Shown: positions 32,352-42,900 of the stretch, in pieces
Numbering within the stretch: position 1 is the first letter of the stretch
Layout: each line of letters starts with the position of its first letter
Origin: Terrimonas pollutisoli
Lineage (GTDB): Bacteria > Bacteroidota > Bacteroidia > Chitinophagales > Chitinophagaceae
NCBI RefSeq assembly: GCF_029360765.1
Contig: NZ_JARKNA010000019.1
Coordinates: 62,001-126,000 of the forward strand
Length of the DNA stretch: 64,000 nucleotides
Direction of reading: 5' to 3'
The notes under the pieces: model-generated
Told to the model about the DNA's origin: nothing
Databases searched by the model: none
The model's input: the letters and a program-made list of their open reading frames with translations, nothing else
Made by a program: the position numbers and the translations under genes

Positions 32352-35300
32352 ATGAAAAAAAAGCCAAGCTCGCTGCGGTCATCGGTTCCTGCAAATTTTA
32401 CTGAAGACGTAATTTCTCCTGCTGATACAACTACCATTGTGAAAAAAACAAACGGCAAGGCAAAAAAAACATCGCCGAAAAATGCTGAGTTTTCTGATGA
32501 GCTTGATAACCGGGAATTACTTAAAATATTATCCGAGGTAAGACAGGGAAATTTCAGTGTACGCATGCCTATTGACAAAATTGGCTTAAGCGGAAAATTA
32601 TGCGATACACTTAATGAAATATTTTCTTTAAATGAAGCTTTGGTAGAAGAGCTAACCCAGGCAAGGCATACGATAGGTAAACAAGGGCACCTCAATCATA
32701 GGGTTTCTTTACCAAGATATGCAAAAGGGTCCTGGGCTACCAGCGTTGATTCTATTAATAGTCTTATTTCTGACCTGGTACACCCCACCATTGAAATAGC
32801 TCATGTAATCAGCTCGGTGGCGAAGGGAAATCTGTCACAGCAAATGCCTTTAAAAATTGGTGATCACCTGTTGCAGGGTGAGTTTGCCAATATTGCTGCG
32901 GAGGTGAATGACATGGTAAAGCAATTGAATTTGTTTTCCATGGAGGTAACCCGTGTGGCACGTGAAGTAGGTAGTGAAGGTAAACTGGGTGGACAAGCTA
33001 AAGTAAAGGGTGTCGCAGGTGTATGGAAAGATCTGACAGACTCCGTAAACCAGATGGCAGGTAATCTTACCGCGCAGGTAAGAAATATTGCCGAGGTAAC
33101 TACAGCGGTGGCCAAAGGTGACTTACGTAAAAAAATCACGGTGGACGTACAAGGCGAAATCCTTGAATTAAAAAATACCATCAATACGATGGTGGACCAA
33201 CTGAACTCTTTCTCCTCCGAGGTAACCCGTGTGGCACGTGAAGTAGGTACTGATGGTAAATTGGGCGGCCAGGCAGAAGTGCAGGGTGTTGCCGGTACCT
33301 GGAAAGACTTAACGGATTCCGTAAACCAAATGGCATCCAACCTTACCGGCCAGGTAAGAAACATTGCGGAAGTAACCACTGCCGTGGCGAGAGGTGACTT
33401 GTCAAGAAAGATCACCGTGGATGTAAAAGGTGAAATTCTTGAGCTGAAGAATACAATCAATACGATGGTGGACCAGCTCAACTCGTTTTCAGTGGAAGTA
33501 ACCCGTGTGGCAAGGGAAGTGGGTAGTGAAGGAAAGTTGGGCGGACAGGCTACAGTAAAGGGTGTGGGTGGTACCTGGAAAGACCTGACCGATTCGGTAA
33601 ACCAGATGGCGGGTAATCTTACCGCACAGGTAAGAAATATTGCCGAAGTAACTACTGCGGTGGCAAAAGGTGACTTGTCGAGGAAGATTACGGTGGATGT
33701 AAAAGGTGAGATCCTCGAGTTAAAAGTAACCATCAATACGATGGTGGACCAGTTGAACTCATTTGCATCCGAGGTAACCCGTGTGGCATTGGAAGTAGGA
33801 ACGGAAGGTAAACTCGGCGGCCAGGCAAAAGTGCAGGATGTGGGTGGTACCTGGAAAGACTTAACAGAGTCTGTAAACCAAATGGCATCCAACCTTACAG
33901 CTCAGGTGCGTAACATCGCCGATGTAACAACAGCTGTGGCAACCGGTGACCTTTCGAAAAAAATTACGGTAAATGTGGCGGGTGAGATCCTCGAATTGAA
34001 GAATACAATCAATACGATGGTGGACCAGCTGAACTCCTTTGCATCAGAGGTAACCCGTGTGGCACTGGAAGTAGGTACGGAGGGCAAATTGGGCGGCCAG
34101 GCGAAAGTGCAGGGTGTGGGCGGCACCTGGAAAGACTTGACCGATTCCGTAAACCAGATGGGGTCCAATCTTACGGCACAGGTAAGAAACATTGCCGAAG
34201 TAACAACAGCGGTGGCAAAAGGTGATCTATCAAGAAAGATCACCGTGGATGTAAAGGGTGAAATTCTTGAGTTGAAGAATACCATCAATACCATGGTGGA
34301 CCAGTTGAACTCATTTGGTTCCGAGGTATTCCGTGTTGCCCGTGAAGTAGGTTCCGAAGGTAAATTAGGTGGACAGGCTGATGTACCGGGTGTAGAAGGT
34401 CTCTGGAAAGACTTGACCGATTCCGTAAATAAGATGGCATCAAACCTCACTTCACAAGTAAGAAATATCGCCGAGGTAACGACAGCCGTGGCGAACGGTG
34501 ACTTGTCACGCAAAATTGAAGTGGATGTAAAGGGTGAGATCCTTGAATTAAAGAATACGATCAACACGATGGTGGAACAGCTTCGTGCCTTTGCATCTGA
34601 AGTAACCCGTGTGGCCCGTGAAGTAGGTACGGAAGGTAAGCTCGGCGGACAGGCTAATGTACCGGGTGTAGGTGGAACCTGGAAAGACTTGACAGACTCA
34701 GTAAATCAAATGGCCGGTAACCTTACCGCACAGGTGCGTAATATCGCCGATGTGGCGATCGCCGTGGCCAATGGTGATATGTCAAGGAAGATCACCGTGG
34801 ATGTAAGAGGAGAAATTCTCCAGTTGAAAGAAACATTGAACACCATGGTGGACCAGCTTCGTGCCTTTGCTTCCGAGGTTACCCGTGTGGCCCGTGAAGT
34901 AGGTACGGATGGTAAGTTGGGTGGGCAGGCGTTCGTACCCGGTGTCGCTGGTACATGGAAAGATTTGACAGACTCCGTAAACCAAATGACCGGTAACCTT
35001 ACCGGCCAGGTAAGAAATATTGCCGAGGTGACAAAAGCGGTGGCCTCCGGTGACTTAACGAAGAAAGTAACCATCGACGTAAAAGGTGAAATCTTCGAAT
35101 TGAAAAATACCATCAACACGATGGTGGACCAGTTAAACTCCTTCGCATTCGAGGTAACCCGTGTGGCCCGTGAAGTGGGAACGGAAGGTAAGCTCGGTGG
35201 ACAAGCGGAAGTACAGGGTGTTGCCGGCACCTGGAAGGATTTGACTGACTCCGTAAACATGATGGCTTCCAACCTTACCAACCAGGTAAGAGGTATCGCC

Positions 35301-38300
35301 AAAGTGGTAACAGCAGTTGCTACGGGTAATCTGAAACAAAAATTATCGATTGTTTCCCGTGGTGAGGTAGCCCAGCTGATTGATACGATCAATGAAATGA
35401 TTGATACCCTCGCTCTGTTTGCCGACCAGGTAACCAATGTGGCCCGCGAGGTGGGTGTAGAAGGGAGATTGGGTGGCCAGGCTTCGGTGCCAGGCGCATC
35501 CGGTATCTGGAAAAACCTGACCGAAAACGTAAACCAATTAGCAGAAAACCTGACAACCCAGGTGAGGGCTATTTCGGAAGTGGCATCAGCTGTAACCAAA
35601 GGTGATCTTACCCAGATGATCCGCGTAGAGGCAAAAGGTGAAGTAGAAGAGCTGAAAGACACGATCAATCAAATGATCGCCAACCTGAAACAAACTACCC
35701 TGCGTAACCAGGAGCAAGACTGGCTGAAATCCAACCTTGCCAAGTTTACACAAATGCTGCAGGGACAAAAGGATCTGAATACAGTAACACGGCGTATCCT
35801 TTCAGAGCTGGCACAGGTGGTAAATGCGCAGAAAGGAATGTTCTACATATTGGAACAGGATGATAATTCAAAAGAATCCAAGCTAAAATTATTTGCGGCT
35901 TATGCCTACGGAGATGAAGTAAAAACATCCAAAGAGTTTTCACTGGGTGAAGGCCTGGTGGGACAATGCGCATTGGAAAAACAACGTATCCTGCTTTCCA
36001 ATGTTCCTAAAAATTATATCAAAATTGGTTCTGGCCTGGGTAAGGCCTCCCCTGTTAATCTGGTCGTGTTGCCGGTGCTTTTTGAAAAGGAAATCAAAGC
36101 GGTAATTGAACTGGCTTCATTTGACAATTTTACCGATATACACCTCGATGTATTAAGTCAGCTCACCGAAAGTATCGGGATCGTGTTGAATACGATTGAA
36201 TCGAATACCCGTACAGAAAGCCTGCTGGTGCAGTCACAATCACTGGCGGATGAGTTAAGAAGAACAAACGAAGAACTACAGGATAAAGCACACCTGCTGG
36301 TAAAACAAAAAGAAGAAGTGGAGGCCAAAAATAAAGAGGTGGAAGAAGCAAGGCTGTCCCTGGAAGAAAAAGCAGAGCAGTTACAGATCACATCAAAATA
36401 TAAATCCGAGTTTTTGGCCAACATGTCGCATGAGTTAAGAACGCCATTAAACTCATTGCTGATCCTTGCGCAACAACTCTATGAAAACCATGATGGCAAC
36501 CTGAATGAAAAACAGGTAAGCTATGCTAAAACCATTCACAGTTGCGGCGATGATCTTATTCAACTAATCAATGATATTCTCGATCTTTCCAAGATTGAAT
36601 CAGGTTACATCTCAACAGATTTCGGAAGCCTGCCCTTTCACGAAATCACCACTTTTGTCGAGACAACATTCAAACATATTTCTGAAAATAAAAATCTCCG
36701 GTTTAGTATTGACCTTGATGAAAAACTTCCGGCCAGTATGGAAACGGATGCACAACGCCTTAACCAGATCCTCAAAAACCTGTTATCGAATGCGTTCAAG
36801 TTTACGGAGAAAGGAGAAGTCAGGCTTAATATCTATGAAGCCAGGCACAATTGGCGCCAGGCTAATCCAAACCTGGAAGCAGCCAAACGGGTTGTTGCCT
36901 TTGAGATCAGGGACACAGGCATTGGTATCTCAAAAGATAAACAGAATATCATCTTCGAAGCATTCCAGCAAGCCGAAGGTTCTACGAGCCGAAAGTATGG
37001 AGGTACAGGTTTAGGACTTTCCATCAGCCGTGGTCTGGCCGACCTGTTAGGAGGTTCAATTGAACTGCAAAGTGAAGCAGGACATGGCAGCACCTTTACA
37101 CTCTTCCTCCCGATAGATTACAACCCGGTGATAACGAAGAAGGAAAAACAAAGTACGCTGCAGCCAGGTGTTTACAAATTAGCCGAAGGTTCAGAATCAA
37201 ATGTTGCCTTGCAATCTGTTCCTACCATTAAGGTAAATGAGACAAAGGACCTGGAAGCACTCAATGAGATCATCAACGAGATGGGTGATGACCGGAATAA
37301 TATTGTCAGCGGTGATAAAGTTGTACTGGTCATTGAAGATGATGTTCGCTTTGGAAAGATTATGATCGAAAAAGCGCATGAGTTGAACCTGCGTGTAGTA
37401 GTTGCCACCAATTTTGCCAGTGTGTTTGACCTGGTTAATAAGTACAATCCTATTGCTGTAACGCTGGATGTAAAACTACCAGATGCAAGCGGATGGCGTG
37501 TTCTCGACCTGTTTAAAAATGATATCAACTTCAGGCACATTCCTATTCACCTCATTTCGGGTGAAGAAAACCGCCTGCTCGCCATGCAAAGAGGCGCCAG
37601 GAGTTTTCAATTGAAGCCATTAACCAATGCTGCCCTGAATGAACTATTTGCAGACATTATACATTACAACGATGTGACGCAAAAGAAACTGCTGATCATT
37701 GAAGACAATGAACTGGATTCATCACAGGTGGCAAAAATACTGGAGAACGGTGATGTGATCAGGATTGAAATTGTGTGTTCGGGACTGCAAGGATTGGAAT
37801 TAATAAAGAAAAACGACTACGATTGTGTAATAGTTGATTATATGCTGCCCGACATTGGCGGCCTGGAACTGATCACTGAAATAAGTAACCTGCGAAAGAC
37901 ATTGACAACGCCGATACTTATTTATTCTGCCAGGGATTTTTCACCGAAAGAAAAAACACAACTTAAACAATATGCCAACCGCATTTTGCTGAAAGATGTT
38001 ACTTCGCTTGATTTGTTATTGGAAGAAACAGTCATGTTGCTCCATATCGATCACAAAGACCTTTTACCGGAAAAAAGAAAGCTGATAGAAAATTTGCGCT
38101 CAAAGAACGATGTTCTTACGAATAAAAAAGTATTGGTAGTAGATGATGATGTTCGTAATTTGTTTGCATTAACCACAGCTTTTGAAAAGTATAATATCAA
38201 CACGATAACAGCTGAAAGTGGTAAAGAGGCAATGAATATCCTCGAGGAGAATCATAACATTGATATTGTGTTAATGGATATCATGATGCCGGAGATGGAT

Positions 38301-38489
38301 GGCTATGAAACCACCCAAAAGATCAGGCGGGAGCACAAGAATACCACCTTACCGATCATTGCTGTTACAGCAAAAGCCATGAAAGGCGACAGGGAAAAAT
38401 GTATTGAGGCTGGTGCGTCTGATTATATAACCAAACCTGTAAAAATTGATCAGCTATTGTCGCTTATGAGAGTGTGGTTATATAAATAA
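32352..38489 (+). CDS. Giant HAMP-array hybrid histidine kinase with GAF and three receivers
   Basis: A cytoplasmic-looking signalling protein of 2,045 residues with no membrane segment. Residues 1-195 are a degenerate HAMP-like start. Residues ~197-1116 hold ten consecutive 92-residue units, each two HAMP domains (EVTRVAREVG...GKLGGQA...TWKDLTDSVNQM... then NIAEVTTAVAxGDLSRKI). A GAF domain (~1130-1280), coiled coil (~1285-1350), HisKA with His1360 (MSHELRTPLN), HATPase_c (~1460-1600) and receivers with Asp1706, Asp1829 and Asp1976 follow. HAMP arrays with hybrid kinases are the group III (Nik1/Os-1) layout. It is followed by another kinase after 8 bases. Confidence 0.92.
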   Translation: MKKKPSSLRSSVPANFTEDVISPADTTTIVKKTNGKAKKTSPKNAEFSDELDNRELLKILSEVRQGNFSVRMPIDKIGLSGKLCDTLNEIFSLNEALVEELTQARHTIGKQGHLNHRVSLPRYAKGSWATSVDSINSLISDLVHPTIEIAHVISSVAKGNLSQQMPLKIGDHLLQGEFANIAAEVNDMVKQLNLFSMEVTRVAREVGSEGKLGGQAKVKGVAGVWKDLTDSVNQMAGNLTAQVRNIAEVTTAVAKGDLRKKITVDVQGEILELKNTINTMVDQLNSFSSEVTRVAREVGTDGKLGGQAEVQGVAGTWKDLTDSVNQMASNLTGQVRNIAEVTTAVARGDLSRKITVDVKGEILELKNTINTMVDQLNSFSVEVTRVAREVGSEGKLGGQATVKGVGGTWKDLTDSVNQMAGNLTAQVRNIAEVTTAVAKGDLSRKITVDVKGEILELKVTINTMVDQLNSFASEVTRVALEVGTEGKLGGQAKVQDVGGTWKDLTESVNQMASNLTAQVRNIADVTTAVATGDLSKKITVNVAGEILELKNTINTMVDQLNSFASEVTRVALEVGTEGKLGGQAKVQGVGGTWKDLTDSVNQMGSNLTAQVRNIAEVTTAVAKGDLSRKITVDVKGEILELKNTINTMVDQLNSFGSEVFRVAREVGSEGKLGGQADVPGVEGLWKDLTDSVNKMASNLTSQVRNIAEVTTAVANGDLSRKIEVDVKGEILELKNTINTMVEQLRAFASEVTRVAREVGTEGKLGGQANVPGVGGTWKDLTDSVNQMAGNLTAQVRNIADVAIAVANGDMSRKITVDVRGEILQLKETLNTMVDQLRAFASEVTRVAREVGTDGKLGGQAFVPGVAGTWKDLTDSVNQMTGNLTGQVRNIAEVTKAVASGDLTKKVTIDVKGEIFELKNTINTMVDQLNSFAFEVTRVAREVGTEGKLGGQAEVQGVAGTWKDLTDSVNMMASNLTNQVRGIAKVVTAVATGNLKQKLSIVSRGEVAQLIDTINEMIDTLALFADQVTNVAREVGVEGRLGGQASVPGASGIWKNLTENVNQLAENLTTQVRAISEVASAVTKGDLTQMIRVEAKGEVEELKDTINQMIANLKQTTLRNQEQDWLKSNLAKFTQMLQGQKDLNTVTRRILSELAQVVNAQKGMFYILEQDDNSKESKLKLFAAYAYGDEVKTSKEFSLGEGLVGQCALEKQRILLSNVPKNYIKIGSGLGKASPVNLVVLPVLFEKEIKAVIELASFDNFTDIHLDVLSQLTESIGIVLNTIESNTRTESLLVQSQSLADELRRTNEELQDKAHLLVKQKEEVEAKNKEVEEARLSLEEKAEQLQITSKYKSEFLANMSHELRTPLNSLLILAQQLYENHDGNLNEKQVSYAKTIHSCGDDLIQLINDILDLSKIESGYISTDFGSLPFHEITTFVETTFKHISENKNLRFSIDLDEKLPASMETDAQRLNQILKNLLSNAFKFTEKGEVRLNIYEARHNWRQANPNLEAAKRVVAFEIRDTGIGISKDKQNIIFEAFQQAEGSTSRKYGGTGLGLSISRGLADLLGGSIELQSEAGHGSTFTLFLPIDYNPVITKKEKQSTLQPGVYKLAEGSESNVALQSVPTIKVNETKDLEALNEIINEMGDDRNNIVSGDKVVLVIEDDVRFGKIMIEKAHELNLRVVVATNFASVFDLVNKYNPIAVTLDVKLPDASGWRVLDLFKNDINFRHIPIHLISGEENRLLAMQRGARSFQLKPLTNAALNELFADIIHYNDVTQKKLLIIEDNELDSSQVAKILENGDVIRIEIVCSGLQGLELIKKNDYDCVIVDYMLPDIGGLELITEISNLRKTLTTPILIYSARDFSPKEKTQLKQYANRILLKDVTSLDLLLEETVMLLHIDHKDLLPEKRKLIENLRSKNDVLTNKKVLVVDDDVRNLFALTTAFEKYNINTITAESGKEAMNILEENHNIDIVLMDIMMPEMDGYETTQKIRREHKNTTLPIIAVTAKAMKGDREKCIEAGASDYITKPVKIDQLLSLMRVWLYK
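32940..35690 (+). repeat. Ten tandem 276-base units encoding the HAMP array
   Basis: The GTAACCCGTGTGGCACGTGA-type start recurs with exact 276-base spacing, with no indels in the ten units. Central copies share most codons at the DNA level, while the first and last drift in sequence (DQVTNVAREVG in the last). Such identity favours recombination, expansion or contraction. Confidence 0.85.
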
Positions 38490-38496
38490 GAATTGA

Positions 38497-39798
38497 ATGA
38501 AGCCAAACAACTCACAATACCCTCTTTCCAAATCGGAGATCAAGATTCTTGTTGTGGATGACAGGGCAGATAACCTTTTTTCCATAGAAGCCATATTGGA
38601 AAAGGACAACTATACGGTTGTAAAGGCAAATTCAGGAAGAGCGGCGTTGAAAATTTTATTGACCCAGCATGACTTCTCATTGATTTTAATGGACGTGCAG
38701 ATGCCGGACCTCAACGGATTTGAAACAGCTGCCATTATCTACGAAAGAGATAAGCTAAGGGATATACCCATCATCTTCATCACTGCGCACAATTATGACG
38801 AGGAAATTATCTTTAAAGGTTATAAAACCGGGGGGGTGGATTATATTTATAAACCTATCAACCCCGATATGCTGCGGGTTAAGGTTGGTGTATTCGTTGA
38901 ACTGTATCGAAAAAATTTACAGCTTCTTCAACATGAAAAAAAATTATTAGCAGCCAACCGCACATTGCAAAAAGAAATAGAAGAAAGGAAAGCATCAGAA
39001 GAAAAAGTACGGCTTTTAAATGAACAATTGACACAAAACAATGCACATCTTAAAGCGGTAAATGAGGAGCTTGATCAATTTGCCTATGTAGCCTCGCATG
39101 ATTTGCAGGAGCCGCTTAGAAAAATACAGGTCTTCAGCGACAAAATATTATCGAACATAAGCCACGATGAAGAAACCCAGAAATATTTCAAAAAAATCAT
39201 CAGCTCGTCCAAAAGGATGCAGTCACTAATCAATGACCTGCTTAGTTTTTCAAGACATTCAGTTAATCCTTCTGATTTTAAGAAAACTGATCTGAATGAT
39301 TTGGTACATGAGGCAATGGGCGAACTGGAAATAGAAATAGAAAAAACAAATGCCCGGATCTATGTTCAAAAATTACCGGTAATCAGGGTCATTCCTAATC
39401 TGATGCAACAACTATTTTACAACCTGATCGGTAACGCCATCAAGTTCAGAAAAAAGAATGTTCCGCCGGTTGTGACTATTTCGGCAACAAAAATGACCCC
39501 GGTTGAAGTAGGTGATTATACCAATACACCAGCGGACGCCGATTATTATAAAATTTCTGTCAGCGATAACGGGATTGGCTTTGACAACTCCTATGCCGAC
39601 GAAATTTTCATGGTCTTTAAGCGATTGCACAGTTACCATGAATTTGAAGGAACAGGCGTAGGCCTTTCTATTTGTAAAAAAATTATAGAAAAACATAACG
39701 GTTTTATTAAAGCCGAAAGTGAAACGGATAAGGGAGCCACTTTTATTATTGGCCTTCCGGAAAAAAAAGTCGAGGCAGAACAGCCTGTCAATTCTTAA
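38497..39798 (+). CDS. Receiver-histidine kinase hybrid
   Basis: A cytoplasmic 433-residue protein. A receiver domain (~15-135) has ILVVDDRADN, phospho-acceptor Asp66 in LILMDVQMPD and Lys in YIYKPIN. A coiled-coil linker (~140-190) leads to HisKA with His201 in VASHDLQEPLRKI, and an HATPase_c domain with LFYNLIGNAIKF, VSDNGIGFDNSY and GTGVGLSICKKIIEKHNG. The Phy-type HisKA motif (SHDLQEPL) is typical of kinases that act with receivers or phytochromes. It starts 8 bases after the giant hybrid kinase stop, so the two are surely cotranscribed. No sensor domain is present; input probably comes through the receiver. Confidence 0.88.
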   Translation: MKPNNSQYPLSKSEIKILVVDDRADNLFSIEAILEKDNYTVVKANSGRAALKILLTQHDFSLILMDVQMPDLNGFETAAIIYERDKLRDIPIIFITAHNYDEEIIFKGYKTGGVDYIYKPINPDMLRVKVGVFVELYRKNLQLLQHEKKLLAANRTLQKEIEERKASEEKVRLLNEQLTQNNAHLKAVNEELDQFAYVASHDLQEPLRKIQVFSDKILSNISHDEETQKYFKKIISSSKRMQSLINDLLSFSRHSVNPSDFKKTDLNDLVHEAMGELEIEIEKTNARIYVQKLPVIRVIPNLMQQLFYNLIGNAIKFRKKNVPPVVTISATKMTPVEVGDYTNTPADADYYKISVSDNGIGFDNSYADEIFMVFKRLHSYHEFEGTGVGLSICKKIIEKHNGFIKAESETDKGATFIIGLPEKKVEAEQPVNS

Positions 39799-39989
39799 AA
39801 ATATCCCTCCTCCCCTAAGGTCTGCAATAAACAAATATCTCCCTGATTTTGTTTATTGGCTGGATACCAAAGTGATTGGCCGACACCATATTTCACAAGA
39901 AGGTAAGGCATGATATTGGCTTATAAAAAGCAAAATAATCCAACCTATGATCATTAGATAACACTAATTCAATAAAGTTTTTATAAGCA

Positions 39990-42900
39990 ATGAGAGCAGA
40001 TCAAAGAAAAAGAAAGCAAACTGACCTCTTTGAAATGCTGCCACAGGCAATTTCTAAGTTCAAAAAAAATGTCATTGAGCCTTTTTTCACCGATACACGT
40101 AGTTCGAAAAATGCTAATGAGAGTCAACCGCTCCGTTCTGAAATATATACCGAAGAGCAGCTGGAACAATTGGCAAGAACGCTTGCTGCAAAACACTCCC
40201 TCATCACGCAGGAGCCATCTGAGCAGCTGTTAAAACGGCTCGCAGAAAACGAAAGTATTTTGTTAGAAGCTCATGCAGTGATCACTCAAACTGTAAAGCA
40301 AAATAACAGGATCGTTCCGGCAGCTGAATGGTTACTCGACAATTTTTATTTGATAGAGGAGCAGATCTATACCGCAAAAAAACATTTACCCAAAGGATAT
40401 AGTAAAGGACTACCGCAATTAGCCAAGGGGATGTCTGCCGGGTTACCCCGTGTATACGATATTGCTGTAGAAATTATTTCCCATAGTGATGGCCATGTGA
40501 ATCTCCAAAATCTTTCAAGTTTTGTAAAGGCTTATCAGACTATTACACCGCTGAAGCTAGGTGAGTTGTGGGCCATTCCAATCATGCTGCGACTGGCACT
40601 TCTTGAAAATCTCAGACGTTTGTCTATCCAGATATCCATCGATATTGCCAATAAAGCGACCGCAGAGCATTGGGCCGATCAACTGATCAACGTAGTAGAA
40701 AAAGATCCGAAGAACCTGGTATTGATTATTGCCGATATGGCAAGAGCCGATCTTTCCATGGACAGCTCTTTTGTAGCAGAACTAACAAGAAGGCTGCAGG
40801 AAAAAGGAAGCTCACTAACCTTAGCCATTAATTGGCTGGAGCAAACTTTATCAGAGCAAGGCGTGAGCAGCATGGAGCTAATCCATCATGAGAATCAAAA
40901 GCAGGCGGCTGACCAGGTTTCGATCAGCAACAGCATCAGCAGTCTTCGTTTTTTGGGAACGAGTGATTGGCGTGAATTTGTCGAATCAACCAGCCTTGTT
41001 GAATACACGCTCAGGCAAGATCCTTCTGGCATCTATCCAAAAATGGATTTCACAACGAGGGACCACTACCGGCATGTAGTAGAAAAGATTGCTAAATACA
41101 GCCATCTCTCAGAACAACAGGTAGCAAAAATTACCATAGACCTCGCAAGAGAAAGCCAGGAAAAAAATGGTGAACTGCGAACAACACATGTCGGCTATTA
41201 TTTATATGGGGCTGCATTAAAACGAACGGAGAAACTGGCAAAAATGCGTGTTACCTATAAGGAAGGTGTACGCAAATTGGCAAGACATATTCCGCTGCTG
41301 ATCTATGCCGGGTCAATACTTTTAATAACTGCATTATTATCCTGGATTATTTATTCAAAAATCAGTAAAGAAGGATTTGAAAAATGGTCCATTATTGCAA
41401 TTACCGCAATAGGAATCATTGCGACCAGTCAGCTGGCTGTCGCAATCGTAAATTGGCTGTCCACCATTCTTACAAAACCATTTTTATTACCCCGGATGAA
41501 TTTTTCCAAAGGAATTCCGGATGAGTATCGAAGTATGGTAGTGGTACCCACTATACTGACAAGCAGTGCTGGCATCGCAGACCTGATCGAACAGCTGGAG
41601 GTTCGCTTTTTGGCCAACAGGGATGCTAATCTCTCTTTTGCATTATTGACCGACTTTAAGGACTCTAACCAGGAAAAGATGGAAGAAGATGATATTTTAT
41701 TACAATATGCTTCTTCAAAAATCATCGAGCTAAATAAAAAATATGACCGGCCTGGTAATGATACATTCTTTCTTTTTCACCGCCCCCGCTTATGGAATAA
41801 GCGGGAGAAAAAATGGATGGGATTTGAGCGTAAAAGAGGAAAGCTTGGTGATTTGAATACCCTGATACAAGACGGAGATAAGAGCCCATTTTCGCTTATT
41901 ATTGGTGATGAAAATGTATACACTAAAGTTAAGTATGTAATAACGTTGGATACCGACACGCAACTACCCCGTGATTCGGCCTGGCAAATGGTAGCCACCA
42001 TGGCTCACCCGTTAAACCATCCTGTTTATTCAACAAAGAAAAAAAGAATTACTGAAGGATATACCATTTTACAGCCCAGGGTATCGAATAGTTTAAATAC
42101 AACGGGCAGTACTTTCTTTTCCAACATTCACGGTAATGAACCTGGTACCGACCCCTACACAAAAGCTACATCTGATGTATACCAGGATATGTTCCAGGAA
42201 GGCTCGTTCATAGGGAAAGGCATCTACGATGTTGAAGCTTTTGAAAGAACATTAAAAAACCGGTTTCCTTTAAACCGGATATTAAGCCATGATCTTTTAG
42301 AAGGCGCCTATGCAAGAGCGGGGTTGATAACAGATGTACAACTCTACGAAGAATACCCATCCTCTTACGTAATTGATGTTTATCGCCGCCATCGGTGGAT
42401 AAGAGGTGATTGGCAAATAGCAAACTGGTTGTTTCCGTTTGTTTCGGGTGTCGGTAAAAAGATATATAGCAACCCCCTTACGCTACTTTCGAAATGGAAA
42501 ATTTTCGATAATCTCCGCAGAAGCCTTGTCCCCATCGCCTTGTTACTATTATTACTGTTCGGCTGGATCTTTTCTGCCAATCCTCTCTTTTGGACAGCTA
42601 TCGTCTTATCGGTCCTTTTCCTTCCTTCCATTATCAGCTTTGCCTGGCAATTGAGCCGAAAACCGGCTGACTCTGTTTTTGTTCAGCATTTTATTTATAC
42701 CGTCCGGTCATTAAAAGACAGCTTAGCCCAGCATACAATTGATTTCATTTGTTTGCCTTTCGAGGCTTACAACAATGCAGATGCTATTTTAAGAACGATT
42801 TGGAGAATAATGATTTCCAGGAAAAACTTATTGCAATGGAATCCTTATTCGAATACCAGTTCGGGGCAAAAAACGGTTGGTGCATTATACAAGATCATGT

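Noticed and set aside
32864..35668. Long minus-strand open frames (up to 342 codons) opposite the HAMP array
   Set aside because: They are codon-bias mirrors of the repeated coding strand; their proteins are repeats of the same reversed unit and have no start signals or family likeness.
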